A program made the translations under genes and the position numbers. The notes under the pieces are model-generated. The model had not been told where the DNA came from. It searched no databases and worked only from the letters and a program-made list of their open reading frames with translations. Shown here piece by piece: positions 22,688 through 29,845 of a DNA stretch of 35,814 nt; position 1 is the stretch's first letter; each line of letters begins with the position of its first letter. The stretch is from assembly GCA_035415725.1 (NCBI GenBank), contig DAOOGN010000033.1, positions 1 through 35,814 of the forward strand, written 5' to 3'. The DNA comes from DSWT01 sp035415725 (GTDB lineage Bacteria; Chloroflexota; Anaerolineae; B4-G1; SLSP01).

Positions 22688-24028
22688 ATGGAAGAGCTAG
22701 AATTGAATCGTGAATTGGAGGAGCCTCCCGGTCAAGGAGGCCAGCGTCGTTATTGGCAAACTGTTCCCTCTGAACAGTGGAATGATTGGCGTTGGCAACT
22801 GGCCCACCGCCTGAGTTCAGTAGAAGATTTCTCCCGCCTTATCCATTTAACCCCTGACGAAATCGCCGGTCTCTCTGCGCCTGAACGGTTTCGTGTTGAG
22901 GTTACCCCCTATTTCGCCAGCCTGATGGACCCGGACGATCCTCATTGTCCCATCCGGCGGCAGGTGATCCCAACAGGCCAGGAACTGGTGCCCTTTGACG
23001 CCGAAATGGCGGACTCGCTGGGCGAGGATGCCCATTCGCCGGTGGCGGGTCTGGTGCACCGCTACCCCGACCGCGTTTTGATGCTGCTGACTACGCAGTG
23101 CGCCAGCTATTGCCGCTTCTGCACGCGCAGTCGTCTGGTCGGCGACAGCCATGTGATGTTCAACTCGGCTTCTTACGAACAGCAGTTGGATTACATCGCG
23201 GCCACGCCCGAAATCCGCGACGTGTTGCTCTCCGGCGGCGATCCGTTGACGCTGCCGCAAAACGTCCTTGAGCGGATCCTCCAACGTCTGCGCGCCATCC
23301 CCCACGTGGAGGTCATCCGCATCGGCTCGCGCGTGCCCGTCTTCCTGCCGCAACGCATCACCCCGGAACTGACGGCAATGCTGTCTCGCTACCACCCGTT
23401 GTGGATGAACATCCATTTCAACCATCCCAAGGAAATCACGCCGGAAGTAGAACAGGCGCTGGCGCGCCTGGCGAACGCCGGCATCCCTCTCGGCAGTCAG
23501 ACGGTACTGCTGGCAGGTGTCAACGATTGTCCCAACATCATGATGTCTCTGGTCCACAAGCTGGTGAAGAACCGGGTACGGCCTTACTACCTGTACCAGT
23601 GCGACCTCGTCCACGGCGCAGGTCACTTCCGCACGCCGGTGTCGAAGGGGCTGGAGATCATGGAAGCGCTGCGCGGGCACACGTCCGGTTTTGCCATCCC
23701 TACGTATGTGATCGACGCACCGGAGGGCGGCGGCAAGGTGCCTATCCTGCCGAACTATATGCTCAGCATGTCCGACAGCAAAGTGATCGTCCGCAACTAC
23801 GAGGGCTTCATCACCGCCTACACCCAGCCGACGGACTACCAGGGTCACGACCCGGCGACATGTCCTTATTGCCAGAACCGCCGCCACGAGGCCGGACAGG
23901 AAGGCATCGCCGGCCTGCTCGCCGGCCATAGCCGCGAAGTCGCGCCGCAGGGCTGGCGCGAGACGCATGCGCGCGTTCCACAGACCCCTGCGCCCTTCGT
24001 CCTCCAACCTGAGGTGGTGGAGCGTTAG
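22688..24028 (+). CDS. kamA: KamA-family radical SAM lysine 2,3-aminomutase
   Basis: A 446-aa radical SAM, PLP-dependent enzyme expected to convert L-alpha-lysine into L-beta-lysine. The [4Fe-4S] motif is C-A-S-Y-C-R-F-C (Cys138, 142, 145) in TTQCASYCRFCTRSRLVGD. LLSGGDPL is the SAM-binding GGDP motif. The C-terminal part has YQCDLVHGAGHFRTPVSKGL and IDAPEGGGKVP, the PLP lysine (GGGK) and the two Asp residues that in clostridial lysine 2,3-aminomutase bind the substrate side-chain amino group, which supports lysine over glutamate specificity. A CPYC pair follows near residue 395. GGAG lies 10 bp upstream of the ATG. The next gene starts 1 bp after its stop, so the two are surely co-transcribed. 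No AblB-type acetyltransferase is adjacent, so a different fate for beta-lysine is likely. Confidence 0.95.
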   Translation: MEELELNRELEEPPGQGGQRRYWQTVPSEQWNDWRWQLAHRLSSVEDFSRLIHLTPDEIAGLSAPERFRVEVTPYFASLMDPDDPHCPIRRQVIPTGQELVPFDAEMADSLGEDAHSPVAGLVHRYPDRVLMLLTTQCASYCRFCTRSRLVGDSHVMFNSASYEQQLDYIAATPEIRDVLLSGGDPLTLPQNVLERILQRLRAIPHVEVIRIGSRVPVFLPQRITPELTAMLSRYHPLWMNIHFNHPKEITPEVEQALARLANAGIPLGSQTVLLAGVNDCPNIMMSLVHKLVKNRVRPYYLYQCDLVHGAGHFRTPVSKGLEIMEALRGHTSGFAIPTYVIDAPEGGGKVPILPNYMLSMSDSKVIVRNYEGFITAYTQPTDYQGHDPATCPYCQNRRHEAGQEGIAGLLAGHSREVAPQGWRETHARVPQTPAPFVLQPEVVER

Positions 24029-24029
24029 C

Positions 24030-25079
24030 ATGACGAGGTTACGTATCGCCGTCGTCGCCAATCGCAAACACAGCGTCAAAGCTGAGGCTGGCGCGCCACC
24101 CGACGCGCTGGCCGAATACGACGCCGAAGAAACCGTCGAGAGCATTCAAAACACGCTACGCGGCCTCGGTCACGATCCGTTCTTCCTGGAAGCCGACGAG
24201 ACTTTCCTCGACACGGTGCGCGCCTCTCGGCCCGACATCTGTTTCAACATCGCCGAGGGGTTGCGCGGCGATGCGCGCGAGTCCCACGTACCGGCGGTGC
24301 TGGAGCTGCTGTCCATCCCCTACACCGGCTCGAAGGTGCTGACCCATGCTATTTCGTTGGACAAAGCCGTCACCAAACAAATCTGGCGCGACGCGGGGCT
24401 GCCGACGGCGCCATTCCAGCGCTTTACCCACGCCGATGAGCCGCTGGACAGACGTCTGACTTTCCCGCTTTTCGTCAAGCCGGTGCGCGAGGGATCGGGC
24501 ATGGGGATCAACGTCCATTCCATTGTCCACAACGAGACCGACTTGCGCGCGCAGGTGCAGTGGGTCATCACGACTTACCGCCAGCCGGCATTGGTCGAGC
24601 ACTATTTGCCGGGCCGCGAGTTCACCGTGGCGCTCATCGGCAACCGCTATCTGCCGGGGGAAGCGCCGCGCTCTGATTTCTACGACGCGGCCGGCTTCCA
24701 CGTTTTCCCCATCGAGGAAATCGACATGTCGCAGGCAGCGATCCCGAACGTGTACAACACAGAAGCCAAGGGATTTGCGCCGCAGAATGTGGGCGGCCCA
24801 CAGTTTCACTGCCCGGCGGATTTGCCGGACGATCTCACGGCCGACATCCAGGCATGGACCGTTCAAGCCTTCGAGGCGCTCAACGCCCTGGATGTGTCGC
24901 GCGTGGATTTCCGGCTGGACGAGAACGGCGCTCCGCAGCTTGTGGAAATCAACACCCTGCCCGGCTTGCGCCCGGCGTTTAGCGACATGTGCATCATCGC
25001 CGACGCCGCGGGCGTCAGCTATGAGACGCTCATCGCTGAAATCCTCGGACTGGCCTTGCGGCGTTATAACCTCGCGTAA
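24030..25079 (+). CDS. ATP-grasp ligase of the D-alanine--D-alanine ligase family
   Basis: A 349-aa ATP-grasp enzyme. The ATG at 24030 is chosen because GGTGGAG precedes it and it starts 1 bp after kamA. The N-terminal domain (RIAVVANRK, then PDICFNIAEGLRG) corresponds to the Ddl N-lobe with its acidic substrate loop. SVPA-like RESHVPAVLELLSIPYTGS, the ATP-grasp core (FPLFVKPVREGSGMGI, LVEHYLPGREFTVALIG) and the Mg2+-binding end DFRLDENGAPQLVEINTLPGL are all visible. These enzymes activate a carboxylate as acyl phosphate and join it to an amine. True Ddl proteins join two D-alanines, but this one is divergent in the Ddl specificity regions and coupled to kamA. A ligase using lysine or beta-lysine as a partner is an inference worth testing. 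Cytoplasmic. Confidence 0.85.
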   Translation: MTRLRIAVVANRKHSVKAEAGAPPDALAEYDAEETVESIQNTLRGLGHDPFFLEADETFLDTVRASRPDICFNIAEGLRGDARESHVPAVLELLSIPYTGSKVLTHAISLDKAVTKQIWRDAGLPTAPFQRFTHADEPLDRRLTFPLFVKPVREGSGMGINVHSIVHNETDLRAQVQWVITTYRQPALVEHYLPGREFTVALIGNRYLPGEAPRSDFYDAAGFHVFPIEEIDMSQAAIPNVYNTEAKGFAPQNVGGPQFHCPADLPDDLTADIQAWTVQAFEALNALDVSRVDFRLDENGAPQLVEINTLPGLRPAFSDMCIIADAAGVSYETLIAEILGLALRRYNLA

Positions 25080-25091
25080 AAACAACGGGCC

Positions 25092-25126
25092 TTGTAGGGC
25101 GAGGAGTCACCTCGCCCTACAATTTT
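25092..25126 (+). terminator. Terminator-like hairpin between the ATP-grasp and deacetylase genes
   Basis: A perfect 13-bp stem (TTGTAGGGCGAGG and its inverse) with a 5-base loop is followed by TTTT. It starts 12 bp after the ATP-grasp stop and ends 13 bp before the deacetylase ATG, so it may attenuate expression of that gene, or it may be a dispersed palindrome. Confidence 0.6.
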
Positions 25127-25139
25127 CATCCAGCCTGCT

Positions 25140-26168
25140 ATGAAGATCATCTATACGGACCGCCATCACCATCACGCCACCGATGGGCTTGTGGTAGAGG
25201 GGCAGCCCTTTGTCTACAAAGAAACCCCGGCCCGCGCCGAAGCCATCCTCGCTGCCGTGCAAGCCGCACGCCTGGGCCTGGTGACGCCTCCCGCCGACTA
25301 TGGCCTCGCGCCGCTCCTGGCCGTCCATGACGCCGACTACATCGCCTACATGCGGACGGCTTATGCCCAAAATGCGGCGTACTGCGGAGCAACGCGCCCC
25401 CTGCTGGCAGGGCGCAACGGCGTGACACTCGACCGCGCCCCGCACTGCCCGGCGGATTTCATCAGTCGGCGCGACTATTACACTTACGATTACGAAGACC
25501 CCATCCTGGAGGGCACATGGGAGGCGGCTTATTGGAGCGCGCAGTGCGCCCTCACCGCGGCGGATTTCGTCCGCCGTGGTGAACCGGTTGCCTACGCGCT
25601 GTGTCGTCCTCCCGGCCACCACGCGATGCCCGATCAATACGGCGGGTTCTGCTACCTCAACAACGTCGCCATTGCCGCGCGCAGCATGCAAGCCGCCGGC
25701 CCCGTCGCCATCCTGGACATCGACTACCACCACGGCAACGGCACCCAGGCGATCTTCTACGCGGATCCGGCAGTGTTGTTCTGCTCCCTCCATGCCGACC
25801 CGGACGTGGACTATCCGTTTTTCTGGGGACGGGCCGACGAGCACGGTGAGGGGCCGGGAACGGGACTGAATCACAACTGGCCCCTGCCACTGCAGACGGA
25901 CGACGCCCTCTATCTCGCGGCGCTGGACGAGGCCCTGAACACCATCGCCGACTTCACACCGCGCTATTTGCTCATCTCCCTGGGGCTGGATGCCGCCGTA
26001 GGCGATCTCATCGGCAAATTCCACATCACCACCGCCGGCTTCCGCGAGATCGGGCAGCAGATCGCCGCGCTAAAACTGCCCACCGTCATCGTCCAGGAAG
26101 GCGGCTACCGGGTGGAGACACTCGGTGAAAATGCAACGGCCTTTCTGCGGGCGTTTGTGGCGTCGTGA
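25140..26168 (+). CDS. Acetylpolyamine amidohydrolase-type deacetylase (histone deacetylase superfamily)
   Basis: A 342-aa zinc-dependent deacetylase of the arginase/deacetylase fold, cytoplasmic. The tandem catalytic His pair is in RPPGHHAMPD (H160/H161). The Zn ligands are Asp195 and His197 in DIDYHHGNG and Asp284 in SLGLDAAVGD, and the catalytic Tyr is in QEGGY (Y323). From memory these match the length and residue numbers of the acetylpolyamine amidohydrolase of Mycoplana ramosa almost exactly, which supports both the subfamily and the ATG at 25140 even though no good ribosome binding site precedes it. It should remove acetyl groups from acetylated polyamines or similar amines. Its place after kamA and an ATP-grasp ligase suggests an N-acetylated lysine or beta-lysine derivative as a possible substrate (inference). 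Confidence 0.92.
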   Translation: MKIIYTDRHHHHATDGLVVEGQPFVYKETPARAEAILAAVQAARLGLVTPPADYGLAPLLAVHDADYIAYMRTAYAQNAAYCGATRPLLAGRNGVTLDRAPHCPADFISRRDYYTYDYEDPILEGTWEAAYWSAQCALTAADFVRRGEPVAYALCRPPGHHAMPDQYGGFCYLNNVAIAARSMQAAGPVAILDIDYHHGNGTQAIFYADPAVLFCSLHADPDVDYPFFWGRADEHGEGPGTGLNHNWPLPLQTDDALYLAALDEALNTIADFTPRYLLISLGLDAAVGDLIGKFHITTAGFREIGQQIAALKLPTVIVQEGGYRVETLGENATAFLRAFVAS

Positions 26169-26271
26169 GGCTCGGAATGTCGGGTAAAAAAGCCTAACAA
26201 CAGCGCTTCCCCTCCCCAACACGCCAAGTCCTGCGGAGGTCCTTGGCCCCGCAGTTCCTTGATCGCCACCC

Positions 26272-26308
26272 GACCTGACGGGTTTCACAAGAACCCGTCA
26301 GGTCTTTT
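26272..26308 (+). terminator. Rho-independent terminator after the deacetylase gene
   Basis: A perfect 13-bp stem (GACCTGACGGGTT and its inverse) with a 7-base loop is followed by TTTTGTTG, about 100 bp after the deacetylase stop. Probably ends the kamA-containing transcript. Confidence 0.8.
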
Positions 26309-26350
26309 GTTGAAGCTCATTGGCAAAAGTACAAAAGCACGTATAATTTT

Positions 26351-26619
26351 GGTAGCTATTCAGCCACCCTTGTCAGGTTGCGAATGGGACTTTGGGAATG
26401 GTGCATCATGGGTTGACGCTTCGGTCATAGGCGATGACCCTCTCATCCCCCAGCCCCCTTTTCCCCCGCAAGCGGGGAAGAAGGGAGTGAAAAAAATGGG
26501 GATGGGCTTATAGAGACACGCCTATCACGTCATCCAAGAGCCTGTGTCTACCAAAATCCGCGCCAAACCTGCTATGGGGAATACATTGCTGCACCAGGTT
26601 TACTGGCCTGAATAGATAC
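26351..26619 (+). mobile_element. Miniature element B, full-length copy (269 bp)
   Basis: It starts GGTAGCTATTCAG and ends CTGAATAGATAC. The interior includes a C-rich/G-rich inverted stretch (around 26440-26500) with no coding capacity. It aligns over its length to the copy at 31283. No clear target duplication is visible here. Confidence 0.8.
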
Positions 26620-26620
26620 T

Positions 26621-26709
26621 CAGTAGATCTCATTTTGCTGGTCTGGATCGCCAGATCCAGACCGGAACGGGGATCTGGCGATCCCCTCAAAGCGATGTGT
26701 GATCTACTG
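26621..26709. mobile_element. Palindromic element C (89 bp, double hairpin)
   Basis: Its ends are inverse: CAGTAGATC and GATCTACTG. Inside are two perfect hairpins, a 10-bp stem at 26640-26663 (GGTCTGGATC, loop GCCA) and a 7-bp stem at 26669-26686 (GGGGATC, loop TGGC). ATACT flanks it on both sides (26616-26620 and 26710-26714), consistent with a 5-bp target duplication at the end of element B. Only one copy is in the window. Confidence 0.6.
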
Positions 26710-26776
26710 ATACTCATTTTGTTGTGCCGATACGTCAAGAGTAGACGGCACGGATTTTAGAAACAAGGTCAAAGGT

Positions 26777-28279
26777 ATGGAAAAATTACAAATCATTCCC
26801 CTGGGTGGGTTAGGGGAAGTCGGAAAAAACATGATGGCGCTGGAATATGGGCGCAATATCCTGATCATCGATGTCGGAATGATGTTCCCCGAAAGCGATA
26901 TGCCGGGCGTGGATTACATCATCCCCGACTATCGCTACCTGAAGGGCAAAGAAGACCGCATCCGGGGGATTGTCATCACCCACGGACACGAAGACCATAT
27001 CGGAGCGCTGCCGCATTTTCTGCAAGAGTTCAACGCGCCGGTTTACGCGACGACGCTGACACGCGGGTTGATCGAGGTCAAACTCCGCCGTGATCTGCAA
27101 AAGCGGGTCAAATTACAGCCCATGGAACCCGGCGACACGCTTCACCTGGGGCCGTTCACCGTCGAACCTTACCACGTGTGTCACAGCATCCCAGATGCGG
27201 TGGGGTTAGGCATCGACACGCCACTTGGCCTCATCGTCCACAGCGGCGATTACAAGATGGACCACACACCGGTGGACGGACGGCCCAGCGACATCGCCAA
27301 GCTGGCGGAATTCAACCGGCGCGGCGTCCTGGTGCTGCTCGCCGATAGTACCAACTCCGATCATCCCGGCACGACGCCCTCGGAGTACAGTCTAAACGCG
27401 GCCCTGGCCGATGTCTTCCGCCAGGCCAAGGGGCGGGTCATCGTGGCAACGTTCGCCTCACTGATCTCCCGCATCCAGCAGGTGATGGAAGTGGCCCACA
27501 GCTTCGGACGCAAAGTCGCCATCGCCGGCACCACGATGCTGAAAAACATCAAGATGGCCCGCCGCCTGGGCTATCTGAACGTGCCTGACGATCTCATTCT
27601 GCCCTTGCAGGACATCAACCGTCTGCCGCCGCATCAAGTTACCATCATTGCCACCGGCGCGCAGGGCGAGCCCCGTTCGATTATGGGGCGGCTGGCGATC
27701 GCGCAGCATCCTTCCCTACGCATCGTGCCGGGGGATACGGTGGTGCTCTCTTCTCACACCATTCCCGGCAACGAAGAAACCGTGCACCGCGTCATCAACC
27801 GCTTGTTTCAGAAGGGGGCGAACGTCGTCTATCATCCCGTCGCCCCGGTGCATGTCTCCGGCCATGCCAGTCAGGAAGAGCAGAAGATGCTGCTTAACCT
27901 GCTGCACCCGAAATTTTTCGTGCCCATTCACGGGGAACTGCGACACTTGAAGCTGCACGCTATGCTGGCGCAGGAGGTCGGCATCCCCCGGCAGAACATG
28001 GCGGTCGTAGAAAACGGCTACATCCTGCGTTTTTCCTCCGACAGTCTGGAAATCGGGGAACGGGTGCCGGGCGGCTACGTTTTCGTGGACGGGACCCTGG
28101 TGGGTGACGCGGTCAGTCCGCAGATCATTCAAGACCGCGAGACACTGGCCATCGCCGGCGTGTGCAACGTCGTCTTCACCTACAACCGTCGGCAAGGTCT
28201 GCTGATCGGTGAGCCGCGCATCACCGCGCGCGGGGTGGCGACCGTCGACGTCCTCAACGATTTGATCGAGCGGGCGTAA
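26777..28279 (+). CDS. rnj: Ribonuclease J, ending at an in-frame stop before its C-terminal domain
   Basis: A metallo-beta-lactamase/beta-CASP ribonuclease (5'-3' exo- and endonuclease) for RNA decay and maturation. The 500-aa open frame contains the metal site THGHEDHIG (His69, His71, Asp73, His74), LIVHSGDYKMD, LLADSTNSDHPG, the beta-CASP block (GRVIVATFASLISRIQQV) and HPVAPVHVSGHASQEEQK with PIHGELRHL. It stops with TAA at 28277 right after DLIERA, at the point where homologues continue through a helix into the C-terminal domain (usual total about 550 aa). The same reading frame resumes after the stop and encodes that domain (see 28280-28429). Either the gene is broken or split, the base is an error, or there is readthrough. 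AAGGTCAAAGGT precedes the ATG. It is not in an operon. Confidence 0.93.
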   Translation: MEKLQIIPLGGLGEVGKNMMALEYGRNILIIDVGMMFPESDMPGVDYIIPDYRYLKGKEDRIRGIVITHGHEDHIGALPHFLQEFNAPVYATTLTRGLIEVKLRRDLQKRVKLQPMEPGDTLHLGPFTVEPYHVCHSIPDAVGLGIDTPLGLIVHSGDYKMDHTPVDGRPSDIAKLAEFNRRGVLVLLADSTNSDHPGTTPSEYSLNAALADVFRQAKGRVIVATFASLISRIQQVMEVAHSFGRKVAIAGTTMLKNIKMARRLGYLNVPDDLILPLQDINRLPPHQVTIIATGAQGEPRSIMGRLAIAQHPSLRIVPGDTVVLSSHTIPGNEETVHRVINRLFQKGANVVYHPVAPVHVSGHASQEEQKMLLNLLHPKFFVPIHGELRHLKLHAMLAQEVGIPRQNMAVVENGYILRFSSDSLEIGERVPGGYVFVDGTLVGDAVSPQIIQDRETLAIAGVCNVVFTYNRRQGLLIGEPRITARGVATVDVLNDLIERA

Positions 28280-28429
28280 CCGGTGCTCCGGCGAACACTA
28301 CAAGCCACGCATGGCGACGCTGCGCAAGCTGATGTCGAAAAAGCTGTCGAACGGGCCCTGTCGAACTTTTTCTTTGAAGAGGTGCAAAGCCGGCCGGAAA
28401 TGATCGTCGTAGCTGTGCCGCTTGGCTAA
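28280..28429 (+). pseudogene. rnj: C-terminal domain of RNase J, separated by one in-frame TAA
   Basis: In the same frame as RNase J, directly after its stop, codons read PVLRRTLQATHGDAAQADVE, then KAVERALSNFFFEEVQSRPE, MIVVAVPLG and a TAA at 28427. The pattern of a basic helix, an AL-x-FF-x-E stretch and R-P-x-MI-hydrophobic end is that of the RNase J C-terminal domain (compare the usual RRP-MI-LP-VV ending). Joined through the stop, the protein would be 550 aa, the family's normal length. GTG at 28283 could allow re-initiation three bases after the stop, giving a separate 48-aa polypeptide, but no strong ribosome binding site is seen. Confidence 0.75.
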
Positions 28430-28446
28430 CCTGAGTTGCGGATGCT

Positions 28447-28545
28447 CAGGACTTACGCCAGCCTGGTTCGAATCAGGCGGTGGGGGTGGGTAGTGCTAAG
28501 AGCGACTGAAGCCGCCACTACAAACGGAAATGGGCGTAAGTCCTG
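28447..28545 (+). mobile_element. Miniature inverted-repeat element A, copy 3 (99 bp, shortened)
   Basis: The ends are perfectly inverse here: CAGGACTTACGC and GCGTAAGTCCTG. TGCT flanks both sides (28443-28446 and 28546-28549). About 25 internal bases present in the other two copies are missing. It lies between the RNase J remnant and the GT4 gene. Confidence 0.85.
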
Positions 28546-28566
28546 TGCTGACAGAATTTAGGCGTT

Positions 28567-29724
28567 ATGGCGCGAATTCTCTTTATCTACAAGCAGTTTC
28601 CGGCTCCGGGGGTGGGCCATGCCGGCGGGGAGTCGCTTTTCAAGCTCATGGAAGCGCTGTACCGCCGGGGTCATGGCTTAAGCCTCGTCGCGCGTATGCT
28701 GGACGAAGAACGTCCACTATTGCCACACGTCGAAGCCATCTGCGAGCGGGTTGACACCGTCCCGCACCATCGTTCACTGCCGGGACCGCGTCCCCTGGCG
28801 GTGCTGCGCAGTTACATGGCACTGCGACGCGCCACCCGGCGTGCTCTGCACGATCTTCGGCCAGACCTGGTTCATATCGAAACCACGCAAACGGCGCTGG
28901 CGTTGCTCGGCGTGCAACTCCCCAAGTCCTCATTCCGCACCCAGGATGTAAACTGGTTTTTGCAACAGCAAAGGGCGGCGCACACGCGCGGCCTCCGACA
29001 GCTATGGGCCAAGGCGACCGGCGCTTTGTATCGCCGGCTCGAACCGGCGCTCTGGCGCCGCTACGATTTGCTCCTGGCCATTTCGGAGGGAGATAAAGCG
29101 CTGCTGGCAGCGGCGGGAGGGACGCAACCACTGCTCCTCCTGCCGCTGACTCCGGCGGTGTCGCCGGAGCCGCCTACACCACCAGCCGTCCTCGCCGGAC
29201 TAAACCTGCTCTTTGTCGGAGCGATGGGGCGCGACCACAACCGTGACGGCGTGACCTGGTTCCTCGATCACGTCTGGCCGCTCATCCGCACTGCGGTCCC
29301 CGCAGCGCGCTTCTATGTGGTCGGCGGCTCGCCGACGGCGGAGCTGCAAACCCGCGCCGATGGGGAACACTGTTTTGTCACCGGCTTTGTCGCCGATCTG
29401 GCACCCTGGTATCGCGCGGCGGCGGTTTTCGTCTCGCCGTTGCTGGTCGCCGGTGGGTTACTGCAAAAAGTCATGGATGCGATGGCGTTCGGTGTGCCGG
29501 TCGTGGCGACGAGCGTGTGCAACCACGGCCTCGGCGCGACGCCCGGCGAGCATCTGGTGATCGCGGACACGCCGGAAGCGTTCGCCGCAGCGGTAATCGC
29601 GCTGTTACTCGACCCTGAGGCTTGCGCTCGAATCGGCGCAGCAGGCCAACGGTTCATTCACGAGAACTACGATGTCGAAACCTCCATCGCGTGTTGGGAA
29701 GCGGCGTTATTGCAGTTGTTATGA
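28567..29724 (+). CDS. GT4-like (GT-B fold) glycosyltransferase
   Basis: A 385-aa cytoplasmic glycosyltransferase that should transfer a sugar from a nucleotide donor to an envelope or exopolysaccharide acceptor. The N-terminal half has the acceptor-side pattern (FPAPGVGHAGGESLFKLMEAL, a glycine-rich loop, then DLVHIETTQTALALL). The C-terminal half has the donor-side Rossmann fold: LNLLFVGAMGRDHNRDGVTWFLDHVWPLI, FYVVGGSP, and the GT4 motif region SPLLVAGGLLQKVMDAMAFGVPVVATSVCNHGL, where a conserved acidic residue of the E-x7-E motif is replaced. This resembles the sugar-transferase subgroup related to Stp1-like proteins. The ATG at 28567 follows AGG by 4 bases. It starts 21 bp after element A copy 3, so its promoter lies in or near that element. 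Two LCP genes downstream fit an envelope role. Confidence 0.88.
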   Translation: MARILFIYKQFPAPGVGHAGGESLFKLMEALYRRGHGLSLVARMLDEERPLLPHVEAICERVDTVPHHRSLPGPRPLAVLRSYMALRRATRRALHDLRPDLVHIETTQTALALLGVQLPKSSFRTQDVNWFLQQQRAAHTRGLRQLWAKATGALYRRLEPALWRRYDLLLAISEGDKALLAAAGGTQPLLLLPLTPAVSPEPPTPPAVLAGLNLLFVGAMGRDHNRDGVTWFLDHVWPLIRTAVPAARFYVVGGSPTAELQTRADGEHCFVTGFVADLAPWYRAAAVFVSPLLVAGGLLQKVMDAMAFGVPVVATSVCNHGLGATPGEHLVIADTPEAFAAAVIALLLDPEACARIGAAGQRFIHENYDVETSIACWEAALLQLL

Positions 29725-29739
29725 TCTCCCACAAGGACA

Positions 29740-29748
29740 TGGTATAAT
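29740..29748 (+). promoter_or_regulatory. Extended -10 promoter upstream of the first LCP gene
   Basis: TGGTATAAT is an extended -10 box (TG-N-TATAAT). No good -35 is found at the usual distance. It lies about 100 bp upstream of the LCP start codon and 15 bp after the GT4 stop. Confidence 0.55.
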
Positions 29749-29845
29749 TCGAGTTGGGTCAAAGGTGTAGAATATACGCCATCAAAGCATGAAGAGGCTA
29801 TCCGACGCATAGACTGACAACTATTGTGAGGAGTCATCACGCACT

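Larger units (their letters stand above)
26169..26776. other. Repeat-filled gap between the deacetylase and RNase J genes
   Basis: This 608-bp gap contains an intrinsic terminator (26272-26308), a full element B (26351-26619) and palindromic element C (26621-26709). I see no gene; short frames lie inside the repeats. Confidence 0.65.

Noticed and set aside
22847..24145. Minus-strand open frame of 432 codons
   Set aside because: Antisense to kamA, whose radical SAM and PLP motifs are unambiguous.
28277..28279. Selenocysteine or pyrrolysine recoding of the RNase J stop
   Set aside because: The stop is TAA, not TGA or TAG, and the position is in a helix, not an active site.
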